A stretch of DNA of 64,000 nucleotides, taken from contig NZ_BJOG01000001.1 in the NCBI RefSeq assembly GCF_006540085.1, positions 496,001 through 560,000 of the forward strand. Direction: 5' to 3'. The first letter of the stretch is position 1, and the number at the start of each line of letters is the position of its first letter. The position numbers and the translations under genes are program-made. The notes beneath the pieces were generated by a model that worked only from the letters and a program-made list of their open reading frames with translations, did no database searches and had not been told where the DNA came from. The stretch comes from Microbacterium oxydans. GTDB lineage: Bacteria > Actinomycetota > Actinomycetes > Actinomycetales > Microbacteriaceae. Shown here piece after piece: positions 60,309-64,000 of the stretch.

Positions 60309-60336
60309 GCGACCGGCTCGCTCTCAGGCCGGTCGC
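60309..60336. terminator. Hairpin between the Asp23 operon and the LacI gene
   Basis: GCGACCGG (60309-60316) and CCGGTCGC (60329-60336) form an 8-bp stem with a 12-nt loop containing the lacI-type stop. It may terminate both convergent units; there is no T-run. Confidence 0.55.
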
Positions 60337-61328
60337 GCGGTCGACTCCCGCACGACGAGCTCGGGCTGGAACACCACGCGTTCCCGCCCGGCGTGACCGC
60401 CGGCTTCTCGCAGCATCAGATCGACGGCCGTGTATCCGATGAGTTCGGCGGGCTGGCGGATCGACGAGAGCGGGACCACGGCGGCGGCCGCGAAGTCGAT
60501 GTCGTCGTAGCCGATGAGGGCGATCTCGTCCGGGACCCGGATGCTGCTGCGCATCATGAGTGCTTGCAGTACCCCCATCGCGAGGAGGTCGTTCGCGGCG
60601 AAGACGGCATCGGGTCGATCTTCGGGTGCACGTGCGCTGAGGGTCTCGCCGGCGGCACGGCCCGAGAGCACGCTCAGCGAATCGGTCAGGATCACTTCGA
60701 GGGAGATGCCGGCCTCGTTCGCGGCTCTGCTGGCTCCCTCCAGGCGGTCGACCACCTGTCGGATGCCCATCGGACCCCCGACGAAGGCGATGCGTCGTCG
60801 TCCCTGCGCCGCGAGATGCTGCACGGCGAGGTAGCCACCGCCGACGTCGTCGACCGATACCGAGGAGAAGCTCTGGTCGGCGACTTCCCGGTCGACGAGC
60901 ACCACGGTGGTGCCGCGATCGCGCAGACGTCGCAATCGCGGGAGGTCGTCGGCGAGCGGAGAGATGAGCAGACCGGCGATGCGCTGCTCCTCGAAGAGGT
61001 CGATGTAGGCGCGCTCGCGTTCGACCTTCTCGTCGCTGTTGCCGAGTGTGACCGTCATCCGCGCCTCGGCGGCCCGTTCCTCGGCGCCGCGGGCGATGTC
61101 GGTGAAGAACGGGTTGCGCACGTCGAGCACGACCAGGCCTATCGAGCGACTGTGTCCTGCGCGCAGCTGCCTGGCGGCGTCGTTGCGCACGAAGCCGAGC
61201 TTCTCGATCGCCGCTGTGACGCGTTCGACGGTGGCGGGAGACACCTTGTCCGGGTGGTTCAGGACGTTCGAGACGGTCCCGACCGAAACGGATGCGGCGA
61301 GTGCGACATCTCGAACACTGACGACCAC
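60324..61328 (-). CDS. LacI family transcriptional regulator
   Basis: A 334-residue LacI repressor. The HTH is VRDVALAASVSVGTVSNVLN with the hinge helix DAARQLRAGHSRSIGLVV. The periplasmic-binding-protein-like domain has NPFFTDIARGAEERAAEARM and AVFAANDLLAMGVLQALMMR. GTG 61328. It is divergent from the sugar ABC importer and should bind the operator at 61442-61455. Confidence 0.93.
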   Translation of the reverse strand: MVVSVRDVALAASVSVGTVSNVLNHPDKVSPATVERVTAAIEKLGFVRNDAARQLRAGHSRSIGLVVLDVRNPFFTDIARGAEERAAEARMTVTLGNSDEKVERERAYIDLFEEQRIAGLLISPLADDLPRLRRLRDRGTTVVLVDREVADQSFSSVSVDDVGGGYLAVQHLAAQGRRRIAFVGGPMGIRQVVDRLEGASRAANEAGISLEVILTDSLSVLSGRAAGETLSARAPEDRPDAVFAANDLLAMGVLQALMMRSSIRVPDEIALIGYDDIDFAAAAVVPLSSIRQPAELIGYTAVDLMLREAGGHAGRERVVFQPELVVRESTARPA

Positions 61329-61395
61329 GGCGTGATTCCTTTCCGCGCCATCCGCGAAACCTGTCCCTGAAACGTAGCACCGACCAAACCGTGAC

Positions 61396-61424
61396 TTGAC
61401 AGGAAGCCAGCGAGAGTCATAAAT
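61396..61424 (+). promoter_or_regulatory. Promoter of the sugar ABC operon
   Basis: TTGACA (61396-61401) and ATAAAT (61419-61424) are spaced 17 bp. The region is AT-rich against its GC-rich surroundings. The LacI-type operator lies just after the expected start. Confidence 0.7.
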
Positions 61425-61441
61425 TTCAGATGCTCCGCTCT

Positions 61442-61455
61442 TTAAAACGATTCAA
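61442..61455. promoter_or_regulatory. LacI-family operator
   Basis: TTAAAACGATTCAA matches the palindrome TTGAATCGATTCAA at 12 of 14 positions with the central CG typical of LacI proteins. It overlaps the early transcribed region of the operon, so a bound repressor would block transcription. Confidence 0.7.
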
Positions 61456-61490
61456 TCCGCAGGGATGATCCTGCAGCTTAGGTCCGATCG

Positions 61491-63017
61491 ATGACGATTC
61501 CCTCTGACACCTCCGGTGCTCCGCCGGCGCTCGAACTCCGCGACATCCGCAAGTCGTTCGGCGCGGTGGTCGCCCTCCGTTCCGGGACGCTGTCGGTCGA
61601 CGGCGGGTCCATCCACGCCCTGGTCGGCGAGAACGGCGCGGGCAAATCCACCCTCGTGAAGATCGTCGCCGGTCTCTACCAGCGCGACGACGGGGTGTTC
61701 CGGTTCCATGGAGAGGACGTGGACTTCTCCTCCACCGCGCAGTCCAAGAGCGCGGGCGTCGCGGTGATCTATCAGGAGCCGACGCTGTTCCCCGATCTGT
61801 CCGTCACCGAGAACATCTTCATGGGCCGACAGCCGACCGGGCGCTTCGGCCGTATCGACCGCAGGGGGATGCGCCACGAGGTCGAGCGCCTCTTCACCCG
61901 GCTCGGGGTCACCATCGATCCCGACCGTCCGGCGGAGGGGCTGTCCATCGCCGATCAGCAGGTCATCGAGATCGCGAAGGCCGTCTCGCTCGACGCGAGT
62001 CTGCTCGTCATGGACGAGCCGACGGCCGCGCTCTCCGGCGTCGAGGTCGAGCGGCTCTTCACGATCGCGCGGAGTCTGCGCGACGAGGGTCGTGCGCTCA
62101 TCTTCATCTCGCACCGCTTCGACGAGGTGTTCGCGCTGTGCGACACCGTCACGGTCATGCGGGACGGTGCGTACATCGCCACCAGCGCGATCGCCGACAC
62201 CTCGGTCGAGGAGATCGTGCACCAGATGGTCGGTCGCGAGGTGACCGAGCTGTTCCCCAAGCAGCAGACGACCGTCGGCGCGCCGCTGCTGGTGGTCGAG
62301 AACCTCACCAGTCCCGGCGTCTTCCACGACATCTCCTTCACCGTGTGCGCGGGCGAGATCGTCGGTCTCGCCGGCCTCGTCGGAGCCGGACGCAGCGAAG
62401 TGGTGCGTGCCGTCTTCGGCGTCGACCCGTACCGCGAGGGCTCCGTCACGATGCAGGGCGCACGCATCCCCCGCAGCCGACCCACCGAGGCCATGCGTGC
62501 GGGCCTCGCCCTCGTGCCCGAGGACCGCCGCAAGCAGGGGCTCGTGATCGAATCGGGCGTCGGCGGCAACATCACCCTCTCCATCCGCCGCCAGCTCGCG
62601 AAGCTGGGGTTCCTCACCACCGGCATCGAGAACCGCGCTGCCCGGGAATGGGCGACCAGGCTCGAGGTCAAGACGCACGCCCTCGACACGGTCGCGGCGA
62701 CACTCTCCGGTGGGAACCAGCAGAAGGTCGTCCTCGCCAAGTGGCTCGCCACGAAGCCGAAGGTGCTCATCATCGACGAACCGACCAGAGGGATCGACGT
62801 CGGCACCAAGTCGGAGGTGCACCGACTGCTCTCCGAGCTCGCGGGGCAGGGGATGGGGATCCTCATGATCTCGTCCGAGCTGCCGGAGGTGCTCGGCATG
62901 GCCGACCGCGTCCTCGTCATGCGCGAAGGGCGCATCACCGCGGAGATCGCCCGCGCGGAGGCGACTTCCGAGAACGTCATGTACGCCGCCACGCACGCAT
63001 CGGAGCTCTCCTCGTGA
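61491..63017 (+). CDS. Simple-sugar ABC transporter ATPase (RbsA/MglA/RhaT type)
   Basis: A 508-residue protein with two ABC domains. Domain 1 has Walker [13 protein letters not shown], signature [16 protein letters not shown] and Walker [14 protein letters not shown]. Domain 2 has a degenerate P-loop ([20 protein letters not shown]) but keeps [20 protein letters not shown] and [17 protein letters not shown]. This is normal for carbohydrate uptake transporter 2. The sugar is probably a monosaccharide such as rhamnose or ribose; not provable here. It overlaps the permease gene by 4 bp. Confidence 0.92.
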   Translation: MTIPSDTSGAPPALELRDIRKSFGAVVALRSGTLSVDGGSIHALVGENGAGKSTLVKIVAGLYQRDDGVFRFHGEDVDFSSTAQSKSAGVAVIYQEPTLFPDLSVTENIFMGRQPTGRFGRIDRRGMRHEVERLFTRLGVTIDPDRPAEGLSIADQQVIEIAKAVSLDASLLVMDEPTAALSGVEVERLFTIARSLRDEGRALIFISHRFDEVFALCDTVTVMRDGAYIATSAIADTSVEEIVHQMVGREVTELFPKQQTTVGAPLLVVENLTSPGVFHDISFTVCAGEIVGLAGLVGAGRSEVVRAVFGVDPYREGSVTMQGARIPRSRPTEAMRAGLALVPEDRRKQGLVIESGVGGNITLSIRRQLAKLGFLTTGIENRAAREWATRLEVKTHALDTVAATLSGGNQQKVVLAKWLATKPKVLIIDEPTRGIDVGTKSEVHRLLSELAGQGMGILMISSELPEVLGMADRVLVMREGRITAEIARAEATSENVMYAATHASELSS

Positions 63018-64000
63018 CCACCGCCATCCCCGTCTCGTCGATGACGAAGAAGCTCTCCGCGCTCGGTCGGGCGCGCGAATTCGGCATCCTCCTCGCCCTG
63101 GCACTCGTGATCGTCGCCGCCACGACGAACAACTCCAACTTCCTGTTCAGCCCCGACGGCTGGCGTGACCTGCTCCTCACGCCCTCGATCCTCGTGCTGG
63201 TCGCTGTCGGGCAGGCCATCGTGCTCATCACCCGCAACGTCGACCTCTCGGTCGGCTCGGTCATGGGGCTCACCGCCTACCTCACCGGCCGCCTGTTCAT
63301 CGACGTGCCCGGCATCCCCATCGTGATCGTGGTCGTGGCCGCCGTCGTCTTCGGTGCCCTCCTCGGACTCGTCAACGGGGCACTGGTCGCCTTCGCCAAG
63401 GTGCCGGCCATGGTGATCACGCTCGGTACGCTCTACGCCTACCGCGGCATCAACGTGCTGTGGACCGGCAGCGACCGGGTGAACGCGTCCGACATGCCGA
63501 AGGACTTCCTGGCCCTCGGCACCGGGCAGCTCGTGGGCATCCCGATCCTCACGATCGTCGCCCTCATCGTGCTCGCCGCGGCCGCCTGGTACATGAAGAA
63601 CACGCGCGGTGGTCGGGAGTACTACGCCATCGGATCCGATCCGGCGGCTGCGGAGCTCTACGGCCTGCGCGTCACCCGTCGCGTGCTGACCGCCTTCGTC
63701 GTCTCCGGGGCGCTCGCCGGTCTCGCCGGAGTGTTCTACGCGGCCCGCTACGGCACCATCAACTCGCAGGCCGGAGCCGGGTGGGAGCTCGACGCGGTGG
63801 GTGCCGCCGTGATCGGCGGCGTCGCCATCACCGGCGGAATCGGCTCCGTGTGGGGCGCGGCGATCGGTGCGGTGCTGCTGCTCACGATCAACCGGGCGCT
63901 CCCCATCCTCGGCATCCCCGACTTCTGGCAGCGTGCCGTCGTCGGCCTGCTGATCATCGGCGCGATCGTGCTCGACCGCGTGCTCGCCGTCCGCCAGAAA
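63014..64000 (+). CDS. Simple-sugar ABC transporter permease, 3' end cut by window edge
   Basis: At least 329 residues of a RbsC/LsrC/RhaP-like permease from GTG 63014. It has multiple TM helices, [40 protein letters not shown], and [20 protein letters not shown] with [20 protein letters not shown]. The frame stays open to the last base, so the C-terminus is outside the window. A second permease and a binding protein would be expected next. Confidence 0.92.
   Translation, partial: MTTAIPVSSMTKKLSALGRAREFGILLALALVIVAATTNNSNFLFSPDGWRDLLLTPSILVLVAVGQAIVLITRNVDLSVGSVMGLTAYLTGRLFIDVPGIPIVIVVVAAVVFGALLGLVNGALVAFAKVPAMVITLGTLYAYRGINVLWTGSDRVNASDMPKDFLALGTGQLVGIPILTIVALIVLAAAAWYMKNTRGGREYYAIGSDPAAAELYGLRVTRRVLTAFVVSGALAGLAGVFYAARYGTINSQAGAGWELDAVGAAVIGGVAITGGIGSVWGAAIGAVLLLTINRALPILGIPDFWQRAVVGLLIIGAIVLDRVLAVRQK

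Noticed and set aside
1..64000. CRISPR arrays, insertion sequences or attachment sites
   Set aside because: No regularly spaced repeats, transposase-like frames or tRNA-associated direct repeats were seen.

Overview
The window is a contiguous piece of a high-GC actinobacterial chromosome. The gene content suggests a Microbacteriaceae member, most likely Microbacterium-like: a DUF6286/Asp23 alkaline-shock cluster, a CopD-CtaG fusion, zinc-free L28/L33/S14, DtxR- and Zur-type boxes, frequent GTG starts and many 1- or 4-bp ATGA-type overlaps. This placement is inference from family content. I see no rRNA, tRNA, CRISPR array, insertion sequence or prophage, and base composition is uniform apart from a few non-coding repeats. 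About 75 genes are called, including two broken ones and both edge-truncated genes.

Region by region. 1-4 kb: acyl-CoA synthetase, an Lrp regulator divergent from a Cys/Met-type PLP enzyme, and a thioesterase. 4-8.5 kb: a two-TM stalk protein, two overlapping ClpP-like genes of which the second has lost its catalytic serine, a ClgR/PopR-like regulator, and a frameshifted MmyB-type regulator. 8.5-18.7 kb: MarR-RibA, alcohol dehydrogenase, EamA transporter, rhodanese, XRE-like regulator, small membrane proteins, a probable GH95 remnant, an MFS exporter, PurB (apparently CTG-initiated) and a low-molecular-weight phosphatase. 18.7-21.5 kb: a two-gene helical/lipase cassette and a Doc-type toxin-antitoxin pair. 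21.5-26.2 kb: HisC-like aminotransferase and the E1alpha-E1beta-E2 2-oxoacid dehydrogenase operon. 26.2-32.4 kb: ROK regulator divergent from an alpha-glucoside ABC importer plus GH13 alpha-glucosidase.

32.4-41.3 kb has a metal theme. A Zur box precedes znuA-znuC-znuB, then zur, a YraQ-type permease and a TIGR03943 protein follow, with a TolB-like anchored protein and a 3-methyladenine glycosylase. Next come three zinc-independent ribosomal proteins (L28, L33, S14) behind a structured leader, ended by a textbook terminator. 41.5-50.7 kb: HU, CopD-CtaG, a helicase, heme oxygenase with a DtxR-like box and a DUF2470 partner, a beta-lactamase-fold lipoprotein that has lost its catalytic residues, CorA and an isochorismatase-like hydrolase. 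50.7-57.6 kb: amino acid permease, aquaporin, quinone-oxidoreductase-like enzyme, MFS/MarR divergent pair, epimerase, DUF1684. 57.7-60.3 kb: a six-gene Asp23/Gls24 envelope-stress operon. 60.3-64 kb: LacI regulator divergent from a simple-sugar ABC importer whose permease runs off the edge.

The most interesting locus is 5.7-7.5 kb. It combines a ClpP/ClpP-like catalytic/non-catalytic pair, a ClgR/PopR-like regulator ending in a degron-like Leu-Ala-Ala, and a shared GCTCAGRGC operator core in front of both transcription units. The rpmB leader with mutually exclusive pairings and the dead beta-lactamase-fold lipoprotein come next.
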